Positions 10,899 to 22,035 of a DNA stretch of 64,000 bases are shown here, one piece after another. The stretch lies in assembly GCA_037693485.1 (NCBI GenBank), contig CM075346.1:121818001-121882000 (forward strand), given 5' to 3'. Made by a program: the position numbers and the translations under genes. The notes under the pieces were generated by a model, which saw only the letters and a program-made list of their open reading frames with translations, had not been told where the DNA came from and did not search any database. How positions within the stretch are numbered: position 1 is the stretch's first letter; every line of letters starts with the position of its first letter. The stretch comes from Kitagawia praeruptora. Its lineage: Eukaryota > Streptophyta > Magnoliopsida > Apiales > Apiaceae.

Positions 10899-13800
10899 TG
10901 TAATAACCCTAACTTTAACAATACTACAGTTATCACATGAATAGTAAATTTTGAAAATTTAGGGAAATGGTATGTAAGTACCCTATAGTTGATACAGAAA
11001 ATGAATAATCGGAAATCATATTAGTGATGTACTATGAAAATAAGTGACTCGAAACGATGACGGATTTCAGAAATTCCTGAGTGTGAATTTCAAGGATTTT
11101 CGATTCAATTGAGACTCTATGGAATGTGATATTAAGGAGTATGAAAATATTAAAGAGTTTATATCTTGAGGAAATAGTAAAATTAGGTTAAACCAAGGAG
11201 TGATCAAGTTAAGGAAATGCCAAGGGAATTTGGATTGTTAAACGATTTCAAAACCATTTGGATAACGATGTATATTCGAAACGAATCGTAATTAGACGAA
11301 TAGGGAGATTAAACAACCAAGATTGATATTATAACAAGGATATACACTACATTACCAATAATCAAGAATCATTAAAACAATACTTAGAAAATCAAAAACA
11401 AGGATTCTAGAATATCCAACAATAACATCATCCATGACATCACTTTCCACTAACTTTTCTCAAGAATTATCTAGCAAGATTACTTGATAATTATCCATAT
11501 AATTATGTAAAATATCTACCAAGATCAAGATAAGAGCTAGCCAACACCAAATCTCTCCATCTTCCACACTTTTCTTATTTTCGGCCAAAAAGACAACAGG
11601 TTAGTAAATCAAGCATATCTCCTTCGTTTCTCAGCCAAATTTGTGTTCTTTAGCTTTTTAGAAAGCCCTTGAGCTAATCTACAACTCTTATTTCACAAGG
11701 TTTGTCCAGAAAAGCAAGGTAAGGGCCTCGTTTTTCATGTTCTTTCAGCTGGGTTATAGAAACTCCAAAAATTCTAAGTATGTTCTTGATGTTTCTTGTT
11801 AGTTTAAGGTGTTATAAGGTTATATCAAGGCTTCTCAAGGACTACAAGCCTTTGTTAAGAGTTTTAAAGCATCAAGGAAGGTATGGAGTTCATGAACCCT
11901 TAGTATTATCTTGAGTTTATGATGACATATAGTTAGTTTTGTGGTTAAGTGTATATTAAGCATGAAATCATGATCATATGAATGTTTATAAGTGATTGAT
12001 TGAATATGGAAGTATTGTGAAAGCTTGTAACCATGGTTGGTATGATGACCACATGGTGTAAGGTTGGATATATGTGTTGGATGTTGGATTTGGAGGAGTT
12101 ATACTATGGAAATTATGAAAATATAGACGTTATAATGCCCAATTTTCGTTAAAACAGTGATTACTTGTTAAAAACAGGGTAACCCGAATCTGTCAAGGTC
12201 AGTAGGGTATACCAACTGGTCATAATAGGATAGATCTTGGTTCATAGATCGTTTTGATATAAAGTACGTAAAAATCTGATGAACGGTTTAGGAGATATGA
12301 CCAAAACCGTAAAAGTGGTTCGAAAGTGTAATTGTGAGTTCGTAACTTCAATTGAACATCCTTAACCTAAGTGATTCCATTACTAATCTTGATAATTAAA
12401 TAATAGAGGTCATAAGGATGTATAGGAGAAGGTCTTAGGTCGAACGAATAATTTTTCAATTTTATAAAAATGTTTAGATTAAGGGTATGTTCATGGAATA
12501 CTCCTTAAACGGATAAAGGATAATTTTCTTGAGTTAAGGGCCGACTTAAAAGTCTTTAAAAACTCAAATATTTACTAAGTGTATAAGGTAATGACATACC
12601 TTGATAATGGGGCATAAATGCTGATGGTGATCCTTCTCGTTTTTATAGAAACTCAAGACGAGCAGCGGGTCATACCTTTCGGATTTAGAGATCGAGGCAA
12701 GATTTCTTTTACCCTTATTTTGATAAATTGTTTATGTTAAAAAAAGTGGTTTTGCTAGATTATTTATGAATCTTATATCAATATATGATACGGATTACGG
12801 ATATGGATTGTGGATATGGATATGAATATGAATGGAGCTAATATACTTTATGGCTTCAAAAGATATGAAAAAGAATTGTATCAGTTGTTATCTAGAGTTA
12901 TATGGTTTATAATATTCTGTTATTTATAAGCTTTAAACATTTGTGATTTAATGAATATTATTTGATTATTATTTAAAACTTTTAAAATAGTTAAAATATT
13001 TTGTATATAAGAGCATATTTGATTTTATTAAATACGGAGGAGATGTCTGAGTTATAATCAAAGTATTATTATGTATGTATTTTTAAAGATGATGATAAAT
13101 GGAAATGATATATGAGAATGGAAATAATATACGAATGGTAATGATAAATGAGAATGGAAATGATATGTGTGAATGATATATGGAAATGGAAAAATGGAAA
13201 ATATGGAATGGTGTTTTATAAATGGAATAATGATTTTTCAAAAAGGGGATTACAACATACTTGCGTAAGTGACTGTGTTTAGCACAGTCCAGCAATCATC
13301 ATTCATGAGGATGTAGTGGAGAACCTTCCTCATTATGTTATTCCGGCCCATGAGTTGCCGATGGAGGATGTAGTGGAAAACCTTCCTCCAGGGGGATGTA
13401 GTGGAGAACCTTCCCCCAGGGATGTTGGACATTCCTTCTACTAGTAGTAAACAAGGAGCAGGTACGATTAGGCGACTGATCATCGTCCTAACGTATCAGG
13501 CGACAGTGGATATCCCCAAAACTTTTAAAGAAAGAATTGATAATGGTTTCAGATTTGCATTCTGAAAAAGGAAATGGTATGAAATTATGGAATTATTTTT
13601 ATGGATTGAAGAGAAACTGATTTTATATTACTTTATATACAATTGTTGTATAAAAGGAAATGAAAAGATTATATTGAGAGTTTGATTTTAAATGTTATAT
13701 TATCTTGAGATATTATACTAAGATGATATATTGATTTATTATCTTGTTATAGAAGAGAAACTGATATTATATAATATTAGAAGAGAAACTGATATTATAT

Positions 13801-14425
13801 TGTCTTATATCTTTTCTTCTCATAAAGGAAAAATACATGGTGTATTGAATATGTAATAATTAAATTTTTATTATTATTATAGTGGACTTTCCGGTTATTA
13901 AAATATTTATATATATGTTTTTAACTTTGAGTCTGGTTCACAATAATATCTTGATGAGCTATTATAGCTCACTCTTACTATTTAATTTCATAACAGCTAG
14001 GGCAAATGCCGATACTCCGCACTACACCCCGCAAGAGGGTAAGGGAAAGACGGCCTTTTGAGAGAGTGCTGGAGCCTATCCCTGAGGTAGCTGATAGGCT
14101 GATGGGTATTGGTAGACTTATGTAAATTACGCGTGTAAGCTTGTGTAATGACTTTAGGTTGTTGAAATGCTTCACCTCGAAGTAATATTCAGCAACACTA
14201 CTTAAGTTGGATTCTGGGTATGTAATAACTTTTAACTTTAAACTGTTATTATTATTAATGTTGTTCTCTGAGCATATGACTGGTGTGTGTGTGTATTGAG
14301 ATTAGTGTGGGGTCATTTGTGTGAGTATTAAATGGTAATAAAAAATGTTTAAAAAATGTGGGTGCTAAAATGGGAATTTGAGTATGACGGCCCGGATTCC
14401 TGACCCCGGATCTGAGGCTGTCACA
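10899..14425 (+). mobile_element. 3.5-kb solo LTR, probably a Ty3/gypsy (Tekay-like) family
   Basis: It starts TGTAATAACCCTAAC and ends GAGGCTGTCACA. It is flanked by an exact 5-bp duplication, ACAGC (10894-10898 and 14426-14430). There is no internal primer site, polypurine tract or coding region, so it is best read as a solo LTR left by recombination between two LTRs. Length over 3 kb, TG..CA ends and a GATGAGCTATTATAGCTCAC segment near 13955 fit the long LTRs of chromovirus-type gypsy elements. The lineage is inferred, not shown. The only open frames in this 3.5 kb are short and unconvincing. Confidence 0.85.
13309..13421. repeat. short direct repeats inside the solo LTR
   Basis: GGATGTAGTGGARAACCTTC occurs three times, starting at 13309, 13366 and 13394. 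Just upstream (13085-13200) is a purine-rich region of reiterated AAATGRAAATGATA-like words. Confidence 0.85.
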
Positions 14426-14673
14426 ACAGCTACTTTAAAAAAAAAAATCCCAGGACTACTGCTAATCTTCAAAAATTTGACTACTGCTAGTCTGCTATAT
14501 TCAATCTTAGGCTTCTAGAGTTCCAGTACATGTATAAACTTCATAATTGTTGGACCTTAGCCATGGAAAAAATGATTATAGATTGTTTTTTAATAATTAA
14601 ATATCGAATCAAAATGGTTTTGAATTTGATTTGGATTATTATGATTTTGGATCGAAAAATGGGTAATTATTTT

Positions 14674-15047
14674 GAGTAAATTGCACTTTAATGGCTCGTA
14701 CATTAATTTTTTTGCACTTAGATGACCAAATTTTAAAAGTAAACACTTTGATGGCTGTAGTTTAATTTTTTTACACTTAGATGGCCAACTTTTAAAAGTG
14801 AATACTTTGATGACTTACCTTTTTTTGTTTAGCACTTTGCGGTTGCCAAGTTTTTTCTTTTTTGACGCTATTTTGGTCACCAAAATGCTAAACAAAAAAA
14901 AGGTAAGTCATCAAAGTGTTCACTTTGAAAAGTTGGTCATCTAAGTGCAAAAAAATTAAACTACATCCATTAAAGTGTTCACTTTTAAAAATTGACCATC
15001 TAAGTGCAAAACAAATTAAGTACAAGCCACCAAACTGCAATTTACTC
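14674..15047 (+). mobile_element. fold-back palindromic MITE, copy 3
   Basis: 374 bp from GAGTAAATTGCAC to AATTTACTC, with the same core orientation as the copy at 9685 and very similar sequence. The flanks (TAATTATT on the left, TAATTATA on the right) could be a degenerate target duplication, but I do not rely on it. It lies between the solo LTR and the LINE. Confidence 0.92.
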
Positions 15048-15165
15048 TAATTATAATCTAAGCGAATGATGATTTAAAGAGTTCATGAATAGCTCATTAA
15101 TCTATAATAATAAATGAGGTGAAGGCTAGGATTAGAATTATAAATAATAGTCACAACTAGCATAT

Positions 15166-17225
15166 AATTTTAGGTGGACCGACATGGCGAACACTATTCG
15201 GTGTGTGGGCGAGAAGGTGGTGGGGGTGTCCTCAGGAAGGTTAAGTGGCCGTAAGGAGTCGTGGTGGTGGAACGAGGAGGTTCAAAAGAAAGTAAAGGCT
15301 AAACTTGCGCTCTTTAAAGAGCTTTTGTCGATCTGTGCAGGGGCGGAGAGGATTCTGAAGATGGAAGCGTATAAGGTGGCGCGACGAGAGGCAAAAAAGG
15401 CTGTGGCAAAAGCCAAAGGTGAAGCGTATGAGGAGTTGTATAAGCGCCTAGATACCAAAGAAGGAGCGAATGCTATCTTTAAACTAGCTAAAGCTAGGGA
15501 GAGAGGGCGGTGCGACCTGAGTTCTGTTAAGTTTGTTAAGGATGAGGCAGGCCAAGTGTTAGTGAATGAAGATGCTATTAAGGAGAGGTGGAGTTCGTAT
15601 TTTCAAAATCTTTTCAATGAGGCTAGGAGGAGTGGTGCCGGTATGGAGCAAGAGGTCTCTCTTTCGTCTGTGCTTTCTCTCGGTGCCTGTGAGCGTATCA
15701 GCAAGGAGGAAGTCAAGGGTGCCCTTCAAAAGATGGCTAGAGGGAAGGCGGTTGGTCCGGATCAGATCCCAATAGAGGTGTTGCTTTGTCTTGGTGAGGT
15801 TGGCGTTCGATGGCTAGCAGATCTGTTCAATGCGCTCCTCTTGGGTGCTAAGATGCCAGTTGAATGGAGGCGTAGTATTGTGGTCCCTTTTTTCAAGAAC
15901 AAAGGCGATGCTCAAAGTTGTGGTAACTATCGAGGTATTAAATTACTCAGTCATACAATGAAACTTTGGGAGAGAGTGGTTGAATGTCGGATTAGAAGAG
16001 AAGTTGAAATCTCAGAGAATTAATTTGGTTTTATGCCTGGGATATCGACGACCGAGGACATTCATCTCGTCAGACGTCTTATGGAGAAGTTCAGGGATCG
16101 TCGCAAAGACCTCCATATGTTGTTCATTGATCTTGAGAAGGCTTATGATAGCATCCCCGTGAATCTATTTGGAAGAGCCTTGAGGAGAGGAGAGTGTCGT
16201 TGCCGTACGTTAGGGCGATTCAAGACATGTACTCCCAAGCTAGTTCTTGCGTCAGAACCCCGGTGGGTGACTCCCGTTTTTTCCCTGTTGAGATCGGGCT
16301 ACACCAGGGGTCGGCCCTAAGTCCTCTTCTTTTCGCCCTTATCATTGATGTCATGTCGCGAGGGATTCAAGATGTCGTCCCTTGGTGCATGCTCTTCGCT
16401 GATGATATCGTGTTAGTGGCGGAGTCGAGAGGGGAGGTGAACGAGAAGTTGGAGTTATGGAGATCTACTTTGGAGTCCTAAGGCTTGTGTATGAGTCGGT
16501 CTAAAACCGAGTATCTCTGGTGTAACTTTATTGGTGAGGCCAACGAAGAAGGGGTGGAGGTTAGGATTGAAGATCTGATCATCCCTCATACGGATAAGTT
16601 TAAGTATTTGGGTTCGATCATCCAGAAGGAAGGTGAGATTGAAGACGATGTCACGCATCGTATCAAGACTAGGTGGCTAAGGTGGAGGGCAGCGGCAGGG
16701 GTGATGTGCGACAAGAAAGTACCTTTAAAGTTGAATGGGAAATTCTATAGGGCGGCAATACGTCCTGCGATGTTGTATGGGTCTGAGTGTTGGCCGGCGA
16801 AGAAGGCCCTCGAGAGCAAGTTGGAAGCGGCTGAAATGAGGATGTTGCGGTGGTCTTGTGGGCGCACGATGTTGGACAGAATTCCGAATGTGGTTTTCAG
16901 GAGCGAGCTTGAGGTGGCGCCTTTTTCTGTGAAAGTTAGAGAAGGGAGGTTGAGATGGTTCGGCCACGTCCGTAGGAGGTTGGCTGAAGCCCTAGTGAGG
17001 AGGGTCGAGAGTCTTTCGGTTGTGGGGGTGAGGAGGAGAGATAGACCGAGGAGGTCGTGGGAAGAGCAGCTTAGGTTGGATCTGAAGGCCTTAAACTTAA
17101 ATGAGACCATGACCACGGATAGGTGTTCTTGGAGGCGCCAGATCAGAGTGGTGGATTTTCTTTTAGGGATCGGCTCTGTTGTTGAGAGCCTCAGAGTTGG
17201 GTTGTCTCGGTTAGCTTTATCTTAG
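15166..17225 (+). pseudogene. LINE reverse transcriptase ORF, broken
   Basis: The frame is open from the truncation point. It shows the pre-RT region, the RT core (KAVGPDQIPIEVL, CGNYRGIKLLSHTMKLWERV, DLEKAYDSIP, GLHQGSALSPLLFALIID, and FADDIVLVAES as the catalytic box) and the C-terminal region (RPAMLYGSECWPAKK, RWFGHVRRR). It is interrupted by TAA at 16021-16023, a one-base frameshift between about 16168 and 16195, and TAA at 16479-16481. The endonuclease domain is absent. The C-terminal frame ends at 17225. It has higher GC content than its surroundings, as is common for this family. Confidence 0.95.
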
Positions 17226-17593
17226 AAGTTCGGCTTCATTGTTCTCATTTTTCATTTTTTTTGTATTGTCTTCTGTTTTCTGATTTTACAGTTGCAGGGA
17301 GCTTGGCTCGATGGCATCTTAAATCTGAGTGTCTTGCAGAGCGGAGTAGTCAATCCCCTAGTAGGTAAGCCCCTTGTGTTCAAAGTCATGGGCTCAGGTA
17401 TGACGATGAACATCTTCTGAAACTTAGATAGTCTTTGTGGTTATCACTCAATATTAGCTTATTATGCACTTAGCCGGGGGTCTTCACGGAAACAGCCTCC
17501 CTACCGTTAAAAGTAGGGGCATGGTCTATGTACATCTCACCCCCCCCCCAGACCCTGCTCTGTGCGGGATATACTGAGTATGTTTGGTTTGGT
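15166..17593 (+). mobile_element. 5'-truncated RTE-type LINE with 18-bp target duplication
   Basis: The 18-mer TAGTCACAACTAGCATAT is present at 15148-15165 and again at 17594-17611, which fixes both ends of the insertion. The body starts inside the ORF, after the endonuclease, as expected for incomplete target-primed reverse transcription. The 3' end carries the typical plant RTE tail: a CACTTAGCCGGGGGTCTTC-like segment near 17466, then a CCTCCCTACCGTTAAAAG hairpin region and a TTTGGTTTGGTT tail. Confidence 0.95.
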
Positions 17594-17611
17594 TAGTCAC
17601 AACTAGCATAT

Positions 17612-18160
17612 GCATATTCACGTGTATTTATAAAAGTAATTAACAATACATGAACACCAATCACATAAATTGTAGTAGTACCTGCAAAACTCTGTTCTTA
17701 GCGCCGTATTTCACCCTGTGCGGCCAAGCATGTAACTTTATATTCCTTTAACAAAAGTCTTACCCTAAATAACCTAAATTAAAATAATAGAACGAACTTA
17801 CGACGGGTTTGGCTCCTCCCTTGGGCTAAGCCAGGAATTTATATGCGGTCCACACATTTTGTTTTTATTATTTAATAAATTCATATCTGATATTATAAAT
17901 AAATATAATTTAAATTAATTAAATACTTGTAAGATATTTAATAAAAATCCAAAATTATGGGATATTACATATGTCCCTGCCTTTGTTATATTTAATTTGT
18001 CTAAGCATTACAACTTCTGTTTCCATGTATTATATGACAGTTGTCGTCTGTTCTCCATCAGATCCAATCCCAAAAATTGAGTTCCCAGGTCTCAAAGCCG
18101 GAGGAGTAGATCAGCTGAAGGCGTGGTTCTTTAAAAGGGTTGCCTCGCGTGATGGATAAT
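17612..18160. other. host flank between LINE and gypsy element, small unassigned ORF
   Basis: A plus-strand open frame at 17971-18159 ends just before the gypsy insertion. Its second half (SDPIPKIEFPGLKAGGVDQ) reads like real coding sequence and follows a CATCAG acceptor-like site near 18057-18062. I do not recognise it. It may be the end of a degraded gene cut by the gypsy element. On the minus strand near 17690-17750 there is a 17-codon exon-like stretch that I do not accept as a gene. Confidence 0.3.
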
Positions 18161-18461
18161 TGTTATAGTATAAGGAAAATATTAAATAAAATAGTGAAGT
18201 CAAATTAAAAGTCAACATGTTAGTGACTTGTTGAAATATTAGAACTTTGAGCGGGAAAGGTTGTTAGGATGTTAACAGCTAGCCTAAGCAACTTGTGGTG
18301 ATATATGTACTCTTGTAAGAGAAGCTGTTGCTCACGATTCATTTTTATAAACAATACCAAAATGTTCTGAAGTTTCTCATCTCCCTTCTTATCTTAGTTT
18401 TGTTAACAACCTCATAGATATTATTAGTAAATAAAGGGTGAATAGCAATCATCCTTCATCA
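18161..18461 (+). repeat. 5' LTR of Gypsy-1
   Basis: 301 bp from TGTTATAGTATAAGG to CATCCTTCATCA. Compared with the 3' copy it has extra bases near GGATGTTAACAGCT, and it lacks the 7-base insertion ACGGAGT found there. Confidence 0.95.
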
Positions 18462-18462
18462 G

Positions 18463-18474
18463 TGGTATCAGATA
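18463..18474 (+). other. primer-binding site of Gypsy-1
   Basis: TGGTATCAGATA begins two bases after the LTR. It matches the complement of the initiator methionine tRNA 3' end at its first nine positions. Confidence 0.85.
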
Positions 18475-18514
18475 GAACACGACGAGAGATCTGGCACCTC
18501 AAACACGAAGAACG

Positions 18515-19812
18515 ATGGTGATGGACGATCATGTCAAGCAGCTGGAGCAGAAAATCACAGATCAGAATAAGCGTCTTGACGAACAGAGCAAGCAATTTGA
18601 TGAAATGATGGCGGTTTTGAGAGAATTGAGAAGTTCCAGCCATAACTCTCGAGACCCAGGTAATACTTCGATGGAATCTTCTCCAGTTCATAGCAATCAC
18701 ACCGTTAATAATGGTAGCTTATCACGAACCCTAGGGTTTAACCCCAAAATTGATTTCCCTAAATTTGATTGTACGGGTACTAGGGTTTGGGTTAAGAAGT
18801 GTTGTAAATATTTTAATCTATGTAAGATTCAGGATGATCAAAAGGTTGATTTAGCTTCTTTGAACATGATTTATAAGGCTGAAAGTTGGGTTCTCAATTA
18901 CTTGGCGAATAGGAAGAATGTGGATTGGAACATATTTGTGATTGATTTGAGTGCAAGATTTAGGGATGATAATGCTTCTGATGTTGTAGAGCAATTCAAC
19001 AAATTGTGTCAGGATGATTCGTTAGAGAAATACATTGATGAATTTGAGGATCTTAGAGCACTTATGCTTCATAATAGTCCAGATATGCCTGAATCATACA
19101 TTTTGGATAGTTTTGTGGGAGGTTTAAAACCAGCTGTAAAGCCTTTGTTAAAGCTTTTAAACCTACTAGTATTGCTCAGGCTGTTGAATTTGCAAGGTTG
19201 CAAGAAGAAACACTTAGAGTGACAAGAGGGAATTTTGGTAAGGCAAAGTTTACACAAAATATCCCTGCTTTGGCTAACTCTGCACCCCCTTTACTTCCTA
19301 CTCCTGCAAAACCCTTTGATACTGGTAAATCTAATCTAAAGAATGTCAAGACTTATAGGCATATACCAACTGAAATTAGGGCTGAGAAGATGGCAAAAGG
19401 CCTATGTTATTACTGTGATAAGCCTTATGATAGGAGTCATAAGTGCCAATTTAAGGAAGCTCAGTTGTATACTGTCGAAATTCCTGGTAGTGAGGATAGT
19501 AATGAGGAGTGTCTATGGGAGGAAGAACCTGAATTGGACATTGAGGTGGACACCAGGAAGGAACCACAGATTTCTGTGAATGCTTTATCAGGATGTCAAA
19601 GTTTTCATACTATGAGGGTTAGGGGAATGGTTAGTGATATGGTTGTGCATATACTGGTGGATTCTGGAAGTACCCACAATTTCTTGGACATTAATGTGGC
19701 TAAAAAACTAGGTTGCAAATGTGTTAATATTCCTCATCAAGCTGTGACAGTAGCAGATGGGAATCATTTAGCTTGTCAGCAAATGTGTAAAGCTTTTAAA
19801 TGGAAGCTTTAG
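18515..19812 (+). pseudogene. Gypsy-1 gag and protease, frameshifted
   Basis: The start ATG at 18515 opens a coiled-coil N-terminus (MDDHVKQLEQKITDQNKRLD). A capsid region follows (FDCTGTRVWVKKCCKYF, then VEQFNKLCQDDSLEKYIDEF). A one-base loss in a T run near 19145 moves the frame. The second part carries the zinc knuckle CYYCDKPYDRSHKC (near 19405) and the protease DSGSTHNFLD (near 19664). It ends at TAG 19810-19812, where the family normally reads through. The TAG is a single transition away from CAG. Gag and pol belong to one polyprotein. Confidence 0.9.
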
Positions 19813-20991
19813 GGTACTATGTTTAATGCAGATGTTCTACTTATTCCATTGGGAAGTTGTGACATGGTTCTGGGCATTCAGTGGTTAAGGACATTGGGGT
19901 CTATCAATTGGAATTTTGATAAACTGGAGATGTTGTTTACATATCAAGGTCAGAAACTATGTTTAAAAGGGGTTCCACAACAAAAGTTGAAAGTGGTCAA
20001 TAAGGCTCCTAGCTCTAAATTGCTTAAGTCTGCAGCTCAGTTATATTGTCTACAATTGACAGAGGTTCCGCCAGGGGTTAATGAGGATGTTGTGCAAGAT
20101 TGTAGTATACAGCAAGTGGAGGTGAAGGGTCAAACATCAGAAGAATATCCAGAATTACAACATTTAAAGAAGAAGTATCACATGGTATTTGAAGAACCAA
20201 CAGAGTTACCTCCACTAAGGGGTGTATTTGATCATCCTATACCTTTGGAACCAGGAGCTGGTCCAGTCAATATCAGGCCATACAGATATCCTCTTAAACA
20301 AAGGGATATTATTAAAAAATTAATTCAAGAAATGCTTGACAGAGGTATTATCCAAAACAGTTCAAGTCCCTTTGCTTCTCCTGTGGTGTTGGTAGGTAAG
20401 AAAGATGGATCTTGGAGCTTGTGCATTGATTATAGAGATTTGAATAGGAAAACTGTGAAGAACAAATTCCCCATTCCAGTAATTGAAGAGCTACTTGATG
20501 AGTTGGCAGGTGCTAAGATTTTTAGCAAATTGGATTTAAGAGCAGGTTATCATCAAATGAGGGTTAAGCCTGAAGATGTCTATAAAACAGCTTTTAAAAC
20601 TCATACAGGCCATTATGAGTTTTTAGTAATGCCATTTGGCCTTACTAATGCTCCTACTTCATTCCAGGGCTGGATGAATAATATTTTTAAACCTTTGTTG
20701 AGAAAATCTATTTTAATTTTCTTTGATGATATCTTGGTGTGTAGCAGAAATTTGGATGAGCATTGGAAGCACTTGGCTGAAGTTTTTGAGTTAATGAAAG
20801 AAAATTTGCTATTTGCTAAGGGGAGTAAGTGTGCTTTTGCTGTGAATAAGATTGAATATTTAGGACATTTCATTTCTCACAAAGGGGTAGAAACTGATCC
20901 TTCTAAAATTTCTGCTATTAGTAGTTGGCATATTCCTACTAGTGTTAAAGAGCTTAGACGTTTTTTGGGACTTGCTGGCTACTATAGGAAA
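19813..20991 (+). pseudogene. Gypsy-1 pol, reverse transcriptase part, cut by Copia-2
   Basis: This continues the polyprotein frame after the TAG. It shows the end of the protease (MVLGIQWLRTLGSINW), the RT core (YRDLNRKTVKNKFPIP, SKLDLRAGYHQ, MPFGLTNAPTSFQ, FFDDILVCSR as the catalytic box) and the connection (LGHFISHKGVETDP, LRRFLGLAGYY). It stops at the AGGAAA before the copia LTR. The apparent stop codon just after it is copia sequence, not gypsy. Confidence 0.93.
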
Positions 20992-21976
20992 TGTTAGGAA
21001 TATGTTGTAGTTGATGATAACTTAACATTCAAGCAAAATTGTATAAGTCAAGTTTTGTAACTGTCAACGGATAAGACTTTATAACTCTATTCGTTGACAG
21101 GTAGCTCATCAACGGATGAGGTTTTGTAGCATACTGTAATATCTCTATTTATCAGTTGAGAGTGTTTTTGTTCAGAGTCATGTTGACCATCAATGGATAG
21201 GCAGAATAGGGTAGCCAATTGTAAATAAGCTATGCTATGTAATTCTGTCCAAGTGAAAGTGTATCAACGGATGATAACAGGGCTCTATCAACGGATACAA
21301 CTCAAATCTACTCTATCAACGGATACAGCTCAAACTACCATCAACGGATAACTGTGCACAACATCAACGGATAATCATTAACACTTTATCCTATGCTAGC
21401 TGGGAATTAGCAGTTGATAAGGACAGGTTTGACTGACAGATCACATGGGTTGATAGTAGGTATAAAAAGCAGTATGGCAGCCATACTTTGGAAACACAGA
21501 AGAAATAAGCATTCCATTTACACAGTACGTACAAGAAAGGTGCAGGGGACATATCTGTTCACAAGGACAACCTTTCGGCTACATGTGGATTTGGAGTGGA
21601 GTAGCAAGTCAACTTGAATTAGATTAATATTATCTTATTCCTGTAGTACTTGTAAACTTGGGATATATAACCAAGTGTAGCAACTCTTTAGAGATTAAGA
21701 AAACAGACATATTTGCTTAGGGTTTCTTGAATATCCTTAGAAGCAAAGAGTTGTAAAAACAGAAGCTGTGTACATTTGTATCACAGAGTTTTCTTCAAAT
21801 AAAAGTCTCAGGTGGTACATTTAACCACCTGATTTTTTATGTGTTTGTGAACCATTTCTTATTCAGCAATTATTTCCTTATAGATTTCTTTGGTTTTTAT
21901 CAGAAATTTATAATTATCAAGAATTGTATTCAACCCCCCTTCTACAATTATACAAGTGTGTAATCTGGGAATAACA
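20992..21976 (+). repeat. 5' LTR of Copia-2
   Basis: 985 bp from TGTTAGGAATATG to GGGAATAACA, followed by the primer site. It contains seven exact and two near-exact copies of TCAACGGAT or its complement between 21064 and 21373, and a likely poly-A signal region (AAATAAAAGTCTC) near 21798. Confidence 0.95.
21064..21373. repeat. TCAACGGAT motif cluster in the Copia-2 5' LTR
   Basis: Exact plus-strand copies start at 21064, 21109, 21264, 21288, 21316, 21341 and 21364. One-base variants lie at 21089 (ATTCGTTGA, complement form) and 21190 (TCAATGGAT). Spacing in the 21264-21364 group is 23-28 bp. The core AACGG is a Myb-type core, and the complement contains TTGAC. Any binding role is inference. 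Confidence 0.9.
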
Positions 21977-21977
21977 A

Positions 21978-21990
21978 TTGGTATCAGAGC
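21978..21990 (+). other. primer-binding site of Copia-2
   Basis: TTGGTATCAGAGC lies one base after the LTR. TGGTATCAGAGC is the classical complement of the initiator methionine tRNA 3' end. Confidence 0.92.
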
Positions 21991-22035
21991 AATCTTCTAA
22001 TATATTTGAAGTTTAAAGATCAACACACTTCCAAC

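Noticed and set aside
16745..17116. 123-codon minus-strand ORF
   Set aside because: Antisense shadow of the LINE reverse transcriptase C-terminus.
17680..17760. Minus-strand exon-like stretch containing AWPHRVKYGAKNRVLQ
   Set aside because: An upstream in-frame stop leaves only about 22 codons and no acceptor with coding continuity was found.
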